Source: Liolophura sinensis (lineage: Eukaryota; Mollusca; Polyplacophora; Chitonida; Chitonidae). Taken from it: 64,000 bases of DNA. Shown piece by piece: positions 41,601-52,355 of this stretch. The first letter of the stretch is position 1. Every line of letters begins with the position of its first letter. The DNA lies in assembly GCF_032854445.1 (NCBI RefSeq), contig NC_088300.1, positions 14,575,570 to 14,639,569 on the forward strand, written 5' to 3'. Under the pieces are notes generated by a model. It was not told the origin of the DNA. It searched no databases and saw only the letters and a list, made by a program, of their open reading frames with translations. Both the position numbers and the translations under genes were made by a program.

Positions 41601-44381
41601 GTTACAGTTGTAGGCCTACATGTACATGTAGTGGTATGTTACTTTGGCTGTAACTTTTATAGTGATAGAACATTTCCTTATTTTCATCCTGTTCTTCATA
41701 GCCAGGCTGTGCTTAAATTTGTCAAGTTGTTTATAATATCCCTTTACAACACTTTCAGTACAATTACATCTGGGAATTAGGACTTGATACCCAGATTAAT
41801 TAATAAAGAGAGAAAATCAGAAGCACTATCACTGTGTATAAACAGAGTTGTGTGTTTCATCTAGAGTTTATCATTGTTCAGGACAAACATTTTGTTTGAT
41901 TCTGATTTACTCATTCACCTTAAAGTGCCACTTAAAATTTTTTGTGACGTCTGAATAATTTCAGACTAACATAACTATTAGCCAGAAAACTAAAGCCCTT
42001 CATGTGCTTTTGAAAGTGCATTTTTGCACACCAAACCTTACGTGAAACACATTAGATGTTAAATAAATGATCACATTAAGCAATACATGTACAGCGTCAG
42101 TGGTGTGAGTACATGTAGGTTATTGTGTCTTGGTACCATGGAAGTAAATTGATCACAGATTTTCAGCATACATACAGTGACTAATCTAACCTTTCCATCC
42201 TGTACAATGGGCCTTTCGTAGCGCAGCTTTCCCACCAAGCCAACTGGCCATACAGACACCTTCTTTGTGTATCTCATCTACAATCAAATAATATGCAGAT
42301 GCATTTAAACACTCAGAAACTGAAACTATGATTATCTTCATTTTTGCCTCTCAAGTTTATAGCTTTTTTAAGCTTGTACAACACCTTCAAATAAACAAAG
42401 ATACAATACCAAAATCTTTGAAGATAGCGTATTTCATTACTATTATTATTAATGCTACACTCAAGAACTTTTCACTTCAAATGATGATAACATTCAGATT
42501 TATCAGTCAATAAACCCAGTAGCCCCTGGGTCGGGATGTAAGTGTCATCATCAAACATCATCTTCTAATATCAATTTATTATTAAAACAACTGGTAAAAA
42601 ACCTAAATTATGTATGGTTGTAGATTTTCCTTGAAAGTGATTCAAACACATTTCAGTGATTTTCTACTGACATTTACCGCAATCGAGGTTCCCTCATTTT
42701 TATTACCTCTTCAAATATCTGAAGGTCGTATGTGTTATCATCATCAGCGAAGTATACCACCCCTTTCACATCTTGTCTCCCAAGATTTTCCCGTATCCAA
42801 CTGAGACCCAAATTTCTCTGTAAAACTCCTCGTGGTTTCAGCCAGTTTGGATCATTCTCCGTCATTTTATAATCAGGTGGTGTAAGAATGTTCAAGTGTG
42901 TAAAACTGAGACCAGACTTTTTCAAGAAATTTGTCACCAGTTTTGTCTTTGTCTCAGAATCCTCAATGACTATCCAGTGAAAGTTTGGAATGTGGAGGAA
43001 TGTTTGACTCAATCTTGTGAGTTCAGCTTTCTGCTCACATCTGGCATATGTAGGTGTTATGGCATATATTGTTGGCAAATTCTTGTTCAGACTGAAATCA
43101 CTGACAGCATCCACTCCATACTTCTGTCTCAACTTAACCACTGCTTGTTGAAGAGCGTTCTTCTCATTTTCTAAGTCTGATTTCATCTGTGACAATTCAA
43201 GCTCTTGCTGTTTTAACTCTGCTGCCATACTCTTTAGCCTTGACCATTCCTCTGCTTTACCACTTTGACCAGGGCCATTAATATCTAAGAATAAAGAGAA
43301 GAAAATAGTTTCATTACATTAATGTCTTATAGATATAGCGATTGAGTATTATCTTCAACACAGGTTATTTGACAAGTCTTGGAAATATTTTTGAGTGTAC
43401 CATAAACATGAATCAGAAATATGGATTTGAGTGATACAGATATCAGGGAATGTACAGGATATTCAGTATCAGTTTTATGTTTTTTATCATATTTACAGAT
43501 TGTCCTGATCTTTGATGATTTGAATGAACAGTCATGTTTCTTCCACATTGTGAGAGATTTCTTCAGCTGTGTTACATGATCTGTCTCTTCCTGATTGTGT
43601 TGTGGCTAGTCCTCAGTCCTGGTAAGCCCTATTGTAAGATTATTATAACACAAATATTCTTTATAGGTATATTTCCACGTCAGATCGTCCAGCTTCCGTT
43701 ACTCATAAACCTGGCTCCTATCATATGAATGAAAAAAGTCTCGCCTGGCTAGGCCTTTCAATCTAAAACACTACTCAAATAAATAAAACAAATTATTCAA
43801 ATATCATTTTTAAGGAAGTAAGCGCTACTGAGAAATTGGCATGTTAAGGAGACAGACCTAAATATTTTGGGGCAAAGCTCCTAAATCAATATCCCAAATA
43901 TTTTTTTGATCTTAAAACACATTAAGTGTGGCTGTAAGTATTTTGCACCAATTTCTGTTGCTTACCTTTAAGAATCAAAACAATGGTTTGTGTGAAATGA
44001 TGACAAATGATGCTCGAATGCATTCTGTTTTAGAAAATATATAGGTTAGCATTCAGGTAGAACCAAGTAGTGCTCTAACAAAATTTACATTCTTTGTCAG
44101 CTACAGGTACGTACCATCTGACATATAGGTATTGCTGAACCAGTGGTATCTGGATTTGCGAATGAAACCTGATTGTTCAACCGTAACCTGGAAGCAACCA
44201 GTGAACTGCTTAAGTCAAATAAACTAGCGAGGACCTCCCAGCTCTAAGGCTTGACAGAAAGCGCACTTGTAGGATTTAAGATAATCTATTACTTACCACA
44301 GCTAGATAGCATCCAAAATACAATGATAAACATACACGTCAGATAACATAGTAATAGTCTCCTCTCACATATGCGCAGCAT
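38641..44381 (-). CDS. B3GAT: Beta-1,3-glucuronosyltransferase (GT43, GlcAT), active-site residues intact
   Basis: Minus exons 44381-44297, 43284-42707, 42277-42191, 40893-40690 and 38739-38641 total 1053 bases and give 350 aa plus stop, all in phase. The enzyme is a Golgi type II protein that transfers glucuronic acid from UDP-GlcA to galactose, for proteoglycan linker or HNK-1-type glycans. Seen: a signal anchor at residues 8-27, a coiled-coil stem (about 45-80), [12 protein letters not shown], the PRGVLQRN arginines, the DDD metal motif at 209-211, Glu242 (LRYERP), DMAGFAV with Asp267, GYQES with Glu296, the VWHTRTE block and the typical IEV end. These match human GlcAT-I Asp194-196, Glu227, Asp252, Glu281, His308 and Arg310. 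The form resembles GlcAT-P/S more than GlcAT-I. A splice acceptor about 40 bases before the ATG (exon from 44419) implies a 5' UTR intron, and that leader holds a 7-codon uORF. Confidence 0.92.
38835..39099 (-). repeat. Old full-length SINE (family 1)
   Basis: TATTTGGTTAGAG, TTTACGGCGTACTTAACAAT, GAGAGGAAGCCACCACAAGC and a worn head ending ATAGAGGCCCC. All parts are present but much changed. It lies in the last intron of the minus B3GAT gene. Confidence 0.8.
39311..39352 (+). repeat. SINE tail fragment (family 1)
   Basis: GCATAAAACACCAATCAAAT followed by AAATGAATAAATTC, the last 40 bases of the family. It lies in the last intron of the minus B3GAT gene. Confidence 0.6.
39584..39882 (+). repeat. 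Full-length SINE with perfect target-site duplication (family 1)
   Basis: The element is 39598-39868. The 14-base flanks ACAATGAGAAAATA at 39584-39597 and 39869-39882 are identical. Head, central domain and tail are close to the copy at 22891. It lies in the last intron of the minus B3GAT gene, antisense to it. Confidence 0.93.
41050..41636. repeat. 43-bp minisatellite built of palindromes, about 13 units
   Basis: The unit is TGTAGGCCTACATGTACATG followed by TAGTGGCAACATGGTGTTAC and AGT. Each unit carries two overlapping perfect 12-base palindromes, TGTAGGCCTACA and ACATGTACATGT. Units differ at few positions (for example CACGCAGTGG or CATGCAGTGG variants), and one has an extra CATGTA. The array lies in the intron between exons 3 and 4 of the minus B3GAT gene. 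Confidence 0.95.
43433..44031 (+). repeat. Segmental duplication of the plus B3GAT 5' region inside the minus B3GAT intron 1
   Basis: This ~600-base segment aligns end to end with 48349-48943 in the same orientation. Identity is near-complete over the first 250 bases and lower, with small indels, over the rest. It carries the acceptor, the ATG exon, its donor and about 400 bases of following intron. It lies between exons 1 and 2 of the oppositely directed sister gene. Confidence 0.9.
43499..43621 (+). other. Orphan copy of a B3GAT first coding exon, with acceptor and donor
   Basis: After an acceptor AG at 43497-43498 the exon runs through an ATG at 43534 and 29 codons plus one base to a GTAAGC donor at 43622. 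The protein begins [20 protein letters not shown] and is the same as the signal anchor of the plus B3GAT gene. No following B3GAT exon lies on this strand before the real exon 1 at 48448, so it is either a dead copy or an alternative first coding exon that could splice to 48966. Confidence 0.8.
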
Positions 44382-44825
44382 ATCTCACTAGATCAACCTC
44401 CTTCACACCAAACCATTACCTGCAAAATGAAACAAACCAAGAGGCAAAGATAATACGGATGTCTAAAATTGAACAGTAACACCACAGAAGTGACATATGT
44501 TAACAAATAGTGTGAATATGTAGTACTAATTCTAGGTACTAACAGCCAGCAAACGCTAATTAGGATTATATAAAGATAATTTTATAATGAAACTTAGAGC
44601 ATAAGAAGTAAAAGCAGAGATGACACTGTCATTCTTGGCAAAAGTCACATATATTATACCTGTAGGGGTAGTGTAACCCCGAAAAACGAAAGGCAGATTT
44701 TGACTCAAAGTTTCATCACTTCAGTTCTCCCAATGATGCATTATTGCGTCAAAACGAGCCTTTGTTTTTTCAGAGTTATCCTGCTTGTGTAACATTTTGA
44801 ACTAATCAGTGAAAGACAAGATTTC

Positions 44826-44893
44826 ACACGTTACCGGGTCAAATATGGCCATTCATTCAACTTCAGCTAGAGTTTTATTCTAACTGTTCATTT
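44826..44893 (+). repeat. Dispersed repeat, copy A
   Basis: It shares GTTTTATTCTAACTGTTCAT and a looser preceding stretch (CACGTTACCGG, AAATA-GGCCATT) with the reverse complement of 53993-54063. It is about 470 bases upstream of the minus B3GAT start. Confidence 0.6.
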
Positions 44894-46706
44894 ATGTACT
44901 TAGAAAGTGCCAGTGGGCAAGTCTCCTAGCACCATGGCTTAAGTAGAATTAAGTCAAAAAAATGCAACCATAATAGCTGGAAATTACTAGCAGCTTCAAT
45001 ACAGTGAAATTCACTGACAAATTTGCAAGACTAGCAAATCACATCAAACCAGTCATTGTAATTTTTTACAATACATTCCTAGATCTCTTTTACATGTAGG
45101 CTGCAGTCATATATTAGCCTTTAGCCCATTTAGTTTTGTGATCTAAAATTCAGCGACAGAAACCTGGATGGAAACTGTCATATTCCGCTGTTAAGTGATG
45201 TTGTTGTTGTTGCATGTGTTCCCCAATCTACTTGTTACCACGGCACCCCTGTGTGATGTGTGCAAGCCGATTTATGCTAGAGAGAACGTATAAAGCCATG
45301 GGTTTTCCCAGCATATGTAAGCTGACATGATCCAGATAATGTAAATATCAAAAGTTTTGCACCATGTTCCATTATGAATGTGTTTACAAACACGTTATGG
45401 CTAAGGATGCATTCGTACCTCCTTAAAGTGGAGATGTGCCTACAAGAAAGGGGACGCCACTACATCCATCATTTTTGAAGTGATTAAAGCAGAGTGCTCT
45501 ATGTTTTGATGCCGACGTGAAGGCGTGGTGGTGGTGTGGGAGAGAAGGAATGAAGAACGAACCATGGAATTGATGAATAGATCAGTCAATACATCTACCC
45601 CCTTTGCATTCACAACATAAAAGTTACAGGCCTAACCTGTAGGCCTACTTGAACAGGCCCACATTAAGTGATGGTATAGCCTATGCATGGCTTGAATGCA
45701 GGTATTGATCGACTTGTGCATGTAGGTGTATCGATGTAAAGGTCATCTTTAAGCCTCCTAGATACAGCTTGCGTTGACATGTGCAGGGAGATATATATTT
45801 ATGTACAAAGATCTGATTAATGTCGGTATATTTATCATTGGTATTTACTGAAGCACATATACATATGTAGAGACTTGCATGTGTGTATGTAAGGAAATGA
45901 ATACTTCCATATCGGCCTAGCCAAAAGAATACCTTAGTTGTATATGAAAATATGCAAAACTTTATAGCTTATTTTACACAGCTAGAAATAAGAGAATACA
46001 TTGTAGAGGGTTTTTTTTTAATACACTGATATTTTTTCTTATGCCTTATATAACATGTACATATGAATGTATATATATGTCTATATATATGGTAGGCCAC
46101 ATCAGTACCATGGCGCCCTAGGCCTACCTGTATTTTAGTAATTCACATTAGTAGTTGGCAGGTATTTTACTTTTAGGCTTAGGCCTAATCTCACAATTTG
46201 CATCAAATCTGGTTAAACCTGTATTTTGTTTGGAGTGTTACGACTGTATGCTCAAGGCTATAACAATTATACTGTACCAGTTAGTTTATGGATGGAGGAA
46301 ATCGGAGAGTACGGTTGGAATTACCGACATTTACCTATAGAACTACGTCAGGAGAAAATCCGGCACCCTTTTACGCCAGACTCTTACCAAACTTCAGGCT
46401 CACATAAAGCCGGCCAATGCAGGCGTGTTCAAACACCTGCCTGGAGCGAGGCCGGTATTGCTTGAATGAATGTGTCAGCGATCGGGGTCTTCTAGTAGAC
46501 TTTAATTTTACGTTTGCTCCGTTTGATCCTGATCGTTGATAGCCATGACATAGCCTACCGCCATAGTTAAGGTTGAACTGTTAGTTCAACTGAACTGCTG
46601 AAAATAATTACATGTACTGACTAATCAAATAAAACTTGTACGCTCCCGTCACATATTCATAGGCCTACTGTACCGTAACGCAAACTATATGCAGCTACAC
46701 CCACGA

Positions 46707-47025
46707 AGTACACATACATACATGCCCACGTAGGCCTACCCACGAAATACACCTACCGGCAGACATGTACACGTACCCACAAAGCACACCTACCTGCAGA
46801 CATGTACACGTACCCACAAAGTACACCTACCTACCGGCATGTATACGTACCCACGAAATACACCTACCTGCAGACATGCCCACGTACCCACGAAATACAC
46901 CTACCTGGAGACATGTAACGTATCCACAAAGCACACCTGCCTGTAGACATGTACACGTACCCACTAAGTACACCTACCTACAGGTATGTACACGTACCCA
47001 CGAAGTACACCTATCTACATGCATG
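46707..47025. repeat. Minisatellite, unit about 38 bp
   Basis: Eight or so units of GTACACGTACCCACAAAGTA then CACCTACCTGCAGACAT, with CGAAATA and TACCGGCATGT variants. The array is flanked on the left by TAGGCCTACCCACG. An open frame crosses it but only reads the repeat. Confidence 0.85.
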
Positions 47026-47139
47026 GATTCGATTCGGTGGACCATGGTTCGATGGATTAGTCTGAATGGACAGTATGAAATGCCCGGTACTATGGCCTAC
47101 CGAAAAGGAAGCTCCATCTGATCCATTTGGAATCTCTAA

Positions 47140-47345
47140 CCGCTAGGCGGCCTTAGTATAAGTTAATCTGACTAAGGCCAACTGAACAATTAAGTCGCGT
47201 GTTCGAATCCAACTCTGGCAAAGAGGTTTCTTGGAGCCTGGCGCAGATCGGTGCATGGTTTACTCCGGGCACTCCATGAGCCAAAACCACGACCACCGTT
47301 ATATGAACACGGCGTTATATATTAATTTAAAAAAAATAAACACAA
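47140..47345 (+). repeat. tRNA-derived SINE-like element (family 3)
   Basis: A B-box match GTGTTCGAATCC lies at about 47198-47209, preceded by an A-box-like stretch. It is followed by a non-tRNA body (GGTGCATGGTTTACTCCGGG) and an A-rich end with AAATAAA words. Related B-box contexts (CGCGTGTTCAAATCC) occur at about 27635-27650. Confidence 0.5.
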
Positions 47346-48447
47346 ATAAATTAATAATTAAATGCGTGTACAAAATAGCTGAGGTTATCAAAATCTCAAT
47401 CCTTAACCATTAAAATATCTTAAATGTAACTTTCGGTGCTTTCCGTTCTCAGATATAAACACTGTCACCCCACCGATAAATACACTACTTTGTATCCATG
47501 CATATCTAAGTGCAGATAGTTCACCACACGGTAATGTGTGGCTGAACGATGGACATTGAACTCTCTGCATTGAGTCTGAAGTATACACACTATACAACTA
47601 TAACTGCATCCATACAGTTCACTTAGGCTAATTGTAACATGATTGGGCGATAGGAGTTTTTGATGGTTTCAAATCTCTAACCTGTAGCCGGTAATGTAGG
47701 CTTACAATAAGTTACCTTATCAGAGTATATTAATCTCAGCTGAGATCAACTTAAGTTTTTACTATACTTATCCCTTCCGGAAGCTGAGTTCATGAATATA
47801 TTGCTCAGGTAAGGGAGAAAAACAAAACCATGTCAGACCTTTCATTCGTGACATATACATATGGTAAGTATAGTGCTTAGCGTTTTTATCACCCTTTACT
47901 ACGGTACATATACAATTTTGTTAAACACCTGCACCAAGCGGATGCCAAATGTAGGACTACACCCGGTGGTATCAAAATAGTGACAAATTGTGAATTTATA
48001 CTTGTAAAAGTAAAGGTTTCCTTGATGTGTATAAATGTTCGCGTACAATTCTTAACATATCCGGTGCAGGGAAACTGTATCGTCCAGACCTATACTCTAT
48101 TCAACACTTACTGATTTCTGTTTTCAAAATTCTTGTATTGTGTGTCAATTTCTTAAAAGACATTTTGTCTATATATATTGTCTTTTGTGACTGACACATG
48201 TATATTAAACTAACATTCTGTCTCAACATTGTATACATGCAGTGCTGTACATACGCACATATATCTTAATAAGCATACTTTCTCCAATGAAATGTTTGAA
48301 ATATTGAGCGATCCCAAGTTTACGCGGTACCCTAATAGCCATGTATATAAATATCAGGGAATGTACAGGATATTCAGTATCAGTTTTATGTTTTTTTTTA
48401 TCGTATTTACAGATTGTCCTGATCTTTGATGATTTGAATGAACAGTC

Positions 48448-51400
48448 ATGTTTCTTCCACATTGTGAGAGATTTCTTCAGCTGTGTTACATGATCTGTCT
48501 CTTCCTGATTGTGTTGTGGCTAGTCCTCAGTCCTGGTAAGCCCTATTGTAAGATTATTATAACACAAATATTCTTTATAGGTATATTTCCACGTTAGACA
48601 GTCCAGTTTCCGTTACTCATAAACCTGGCCACTATGGTATGAATGAAAAAAGTCTCGCCTGGCTAGGCCTTTCAGTCTTATACACTACTTAAATAATCAA
48701 AATAAATCATTCAAATATCACTTTAAGGAAGTAGGCGCTACTGAGTAATCGGCATGTTAAGGAGAGTGGCCTAAATATTTTGGGTCCAAGATCCTAAATC
48801 AATGTCACAAATAATGTTTTGATCTTAAAACCCATTAAGTGTGGCTCTAAGCATTTTACACCACTTTCTGTTGTTTATCTGTAAGAATCAAAGCAATGGT
48901 TTGCGTGAAATGATGACAAATGATACTGAAATGCATGCTGTTTAAATGTTTCTACTGGTTTGCAGATGTTAATGAACCAACTAGGCTATCTCTGGAAGAA
49001 GAACGATTGAAGCTCATTGACATGGTAAATCAGCTGAAATACCAACAGACAGAATTATCAAATTTGAAAGTTAGATTGGAAAATAAGGAAAAATACTTTC
49101 AACGAGCAGAGGTCAGGCTGCGACAAAAATACGGAGCGTACGACATCGGTAGAGCTTTGAACCTCAACGAAAACATGCCAACGATTTTTGCAATAACACC
49201 AACGTTTGCCCGAGACGAACAGAAGTCTGAGTTGACCCGACTGAGTCAAACGTTTCTTCATGTTCCGAACTTTCACTGGATAGTCATCGAGGACTCAAAG
49301 TCAAAGACCCAGCTTGTGAGAAACCTTCTGGGCCGAGCTGGTCTAAATCACACACATCTGAACTTAGTTTCTCCACAAGGTCAATCCCCATTGTCAGGAG
49401 ATTTACAGAGGAATCGGGGCCTCCGCTGGATACGCGAAACCCTTGGCAAGTCTGATGTCAGAGGAGTGGTGATTTTCGCGGATGATGATAACACGTATGA
49501 CCTCCGGATATTTGAAGAGGTAATCATTGAAGAGGCTATTCTGCCCACACTTGTACATACTCCAAGAGTTTAGTACACGTGTAACAGCTCCGAGAAATCA
49601 TATAATCAAGTTAAGTAATGGATTGCAGATTGAAACAGAAAATAAAAATAGTAATTCTTACGCATTTCTTTGCATATTTTTACAGAAGTATACAATTTCA
49701 GTACTGGTATAACTACAGGATGCAACCTTGTGTCAATGCTGATAAACTGCAGTTCATGCAGTGTCAACGTTTTTTATATTTATATATACCTGTGTTTAGC
49801 CAGCGGTATCAAAATATATACCTGTAGAATTTTTACCTATTTGTTGGTATCTCTGTCCATGACAAATGCATGTTGTATAGTCATAGAAATATTTCACCAC
49901 TAGGGAATAAAATCTGTGACATACACAATGTGACAATGTGAATACCGTATGGGGTACATAATTCTTGACAGTTAATTTCGATAAAACAGATCACACAGTA
50001 AATATGTCAAACGTAATACCTTCCCATTTAAGCGTACTGCATTTACCAGCTCTCTGAACTGATCGAATATGAAGAAAACTGAAGTTACACTTTTCACTTT
50101 TTCACTTTTTTGCCTTCCCTAATATTATGCTCGTTGTCAGGTTTGCTCCTGGGCTTTAAATAATTGACACTTACTTTCCCATGGTGGTAAAATTTGTGTC
50201 CTTTTGCTGAATTTATAGTGGGTTCAATAAGTAATGAGTCGCTCACTTCCGCTTCATCATTATTATATGTGATTAAACTCTATACATTTATGGTTATGGC
50301 GTATGTTTTCGACAGATGAGATATACAAAGAAAGTATCGGTGTGGCCAGTTGCCTTTGTTGGGGGTTTGCGCTATGAGAGGCCTATTGTCATTAAAGGAA
50401 AGGTCAGGAAAATCACATTATTACACTGTATGTATATAGATTATTTAACTCCTACCTTTCAATTCTTTATTAAACTTGAACAGATGTATATATGTATTTA
50501 TAGGTGACTTGACACACCGGTGTACAATTTTCTTCTGCCGAATTCTACTATTTGCTCTAGACATACAACGAGCATGTATTAATTGAAAAGCAATTTATTG
50601 AACAAAGGACATCCTTGAAACAGGAACGTATGCCCGTAGATGTACATCTGTAGGCCTACCAGAAAAAGTCGATATTGGTATAATGTATGATTGAAGTCTG
50701 AAACATTTATGATTGTTTGGAACTATGCAACCAACAGTTTAGCCCAAGTAACGTTTAAACGCCATGCATATTGGAAATGTCAAGGAGCAGGCAAAATGGT
50801 GCTTTGACTGAAGTCTTTAGATTTGACAAGTAACACTATACATGTCGTTCTGTTTGTCAGCTTGTATATCGGTAGCTTGGACTCTTAGTCGGTCTGTCTG
50901 TCAAACCATGGCATCCTGGTTTTAACATGAGCAATTCACTACACGCAGGGCCGAACAAAGTTCAATAATTTTACTTTATTTATTTGATTGGTGTTTTACG
51001 CCGTACTCAAGAATATTTCACTTAAACGACGGCGGCCAGCATTATGGTGGAAGGAAACCAGACGCATCCAGGCGAAAACCACGACTCTCCGCAGGTTGCT
51101 ACCAGACCTCCCTACGTACAGTAAAGTTCAAGATGACATCGGCATTTTTCGGAATGTTGCAGATATTGGGAATTGGTAACTGTTTAGTTGTATTTTCCCA
51201 CATAGAAATGCGCATGGATATTGCTTTTGATTGCTGACAGGTAGTCGGGTGGCAGACGGAGCCTGCGCAGGATAGGCGTTCTTCAATTAATGTAGCTGCT
51301 TTTGCTGTTAATCTCCGACTGATTTTGGATAAACCACAAGCACAGTTTCAAGAGAAGCAGGGTGGTTATTTTTCGTCGGCTATGCTTAATCAGTTAGTTA

Positions 51401-52355
51401 CTCAGACAGAACTGGAGCCCCTGGCCAACCAATGTACAAAGGTTGGTTATATGGTTATGTACTCTACATGAGTAGAGTCAATAAAACAAAAATAACACTG
51501 AAAGTAGAAATAACTGAAATAGCAAATTCTTATCACAACTTCTTTTGACACCTTTTGTTCTTGAAGCATTTGATATATATTTTTGCACTATATAAATGAA
51601 ACGTAACCTGTTGTAGCCAGATAACCGAAGACGGATTCAAACGATTGATTTATTTGTTTATTGTGTAGCGTTTTACGCTATACTCTGTAATGTTTCACTT
51701 TGATTTGATTTATTTATTTATTTGATTAGTGTTTTATGCCGTACTCAAGAATATTTCACTTGTACGACGGCGGCCAGCATTATGGTGGGCGGAAACTGGG
51801 CATAGCCCTGGGGAAACTCACGACCATCCGCAGATTTGTTTCGCTTTGATATCCGACGATGGTGTCGCGCATTGACAAGTACAATACAAGCCAAACGTAG
51901 GCCTATACATTCCGGAAGTACACAAAGGGAGGTAAGAAAAGCGTAAACATTGTCCAAAGTGATTAATGGTGGTATCTCAAAGTTTTACCTGCATATAAAG
52001 CACAATTACACAAGGGAGGTGTTCTATCGCTGATGTTCTGTGTGCCTACTAATTACCTTGAATTACCCAATTTTCAGTACTTTAAGTATTGAGCTGAAGT
52101 TTTGAGTTCATCTGCTTCGTAAAGGCGAGCGCTTTGGTAGCCTTGCTACCATTTCTAAGTTGCAAACACGTTCAGAATGTATGTTTGTCATATGGATTGA
52201 TTTTCATGTTTATATCCGTGCAAAAGTTCTTCTATACACTTCTCCTTTTCTTGTAGGTATTCGTGTGGAAGTCCAAAGCAAAGAACCAAAAGTTGCAAGA
52301 TGGAACCAAGATAAAGCGTTATGAAAATATGTCCCATCCTTACATTGAGGTATAG
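48448..52355 (+). CDS. B3GAT paralog, intact in frame but lacking key catalytic residues
   Basis: Exons 48448-48535, 48966-49519, 50316-50402, 51241-51441 and 52257-52355 total 1029 bases and give 342 aa plus stop, all GT-AG and in phase. Intron positions equal those of the minus B3GAT gene. Kept: signal anchor (10-29), coiled-coil stem (about 35-80), [15 protein letters not shown] at 202-204, Glu235 (LRYERP) and the IEV end. Changed against human GlcAT-I: Arg156 to Ser173, Asp252 to Asn260, Glu281 (the catalytic base) to Ser288, His308 to Lys315 and Arg310 to Lys317. The acceptor loop near residues 163-175 is eight residues shorter than in the sister. It is probably a Golgi-anchored pseudoenzyme or an enzyme of changed specificity. 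The intact frame and splice sites argue against a plain pseudogene. The ATG exon has an acceptor 36 bases upstream (AG at 48411-48412), implying a 5' UTR intron. Confidence 0.88.
50967..51115 (-). repeat. SINE fragment, tail and central domain (family 1)
   Basis: ATTTATTTGATTGGTG, ACGCCGTACTCAAGAATATT, AAACGACGGCGGCCAGCATT and CCGCAGGTTGCTACCAGACC are present. The fragment ends about 125 bases before exon 4 of the plus B3GAT gene. Confidence 0.85.
51645..51836 (-). repeat. Two adjoining SINE fragments in tandem (family 1)
   Basis: A worn tail piece (51645-51704: TTTACGCTATACTCTGTAAT) is followed directly by a better-kept one (51705-51836: ATGCCGTACTCAAGAATATT, GTACGACGGCGGCCAGCATT). One copy probably landed in or beside the tail of another. 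They lie in the last intron of the plus B3GAT gene. Confidence 0.75.

Larger units (their letters stand above)
44382..48412. other. Divergent intergenic region between the two B3GAT genes
   Basis: About 4 kb that should hold both promoters and any 5' UTR exons. It contains a repeat shared in reverse with 53993-54063, many TAGGCCTA words, a 38-bp minisatellite (46707-47025) and a tRNA-derived repeat (47140-47345). No gene is recognised. Confidence 0.6.

Noticed and set aside
41050-41636. Regular repeat array, considered as CRISPR
   Set aside because: The units are contiguous with no unique spacers, in a spliced eukaryotic gene. It is a minisatellite.
46765-47121. 118-codon open frame with repeating Thr-Tyr-Pro-His residues
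   Set aside because: It is the 38-bp minisatellite read through. Units of non-integral codon length shift the pattern, and no start or splice context supports it.
49527-49712. Plus open frames just after B3GAT exon 2
   Set aside because: They begin in the intron after the GTAATC donor, and the sister gene splices at the same place. They are read-through of the intron.
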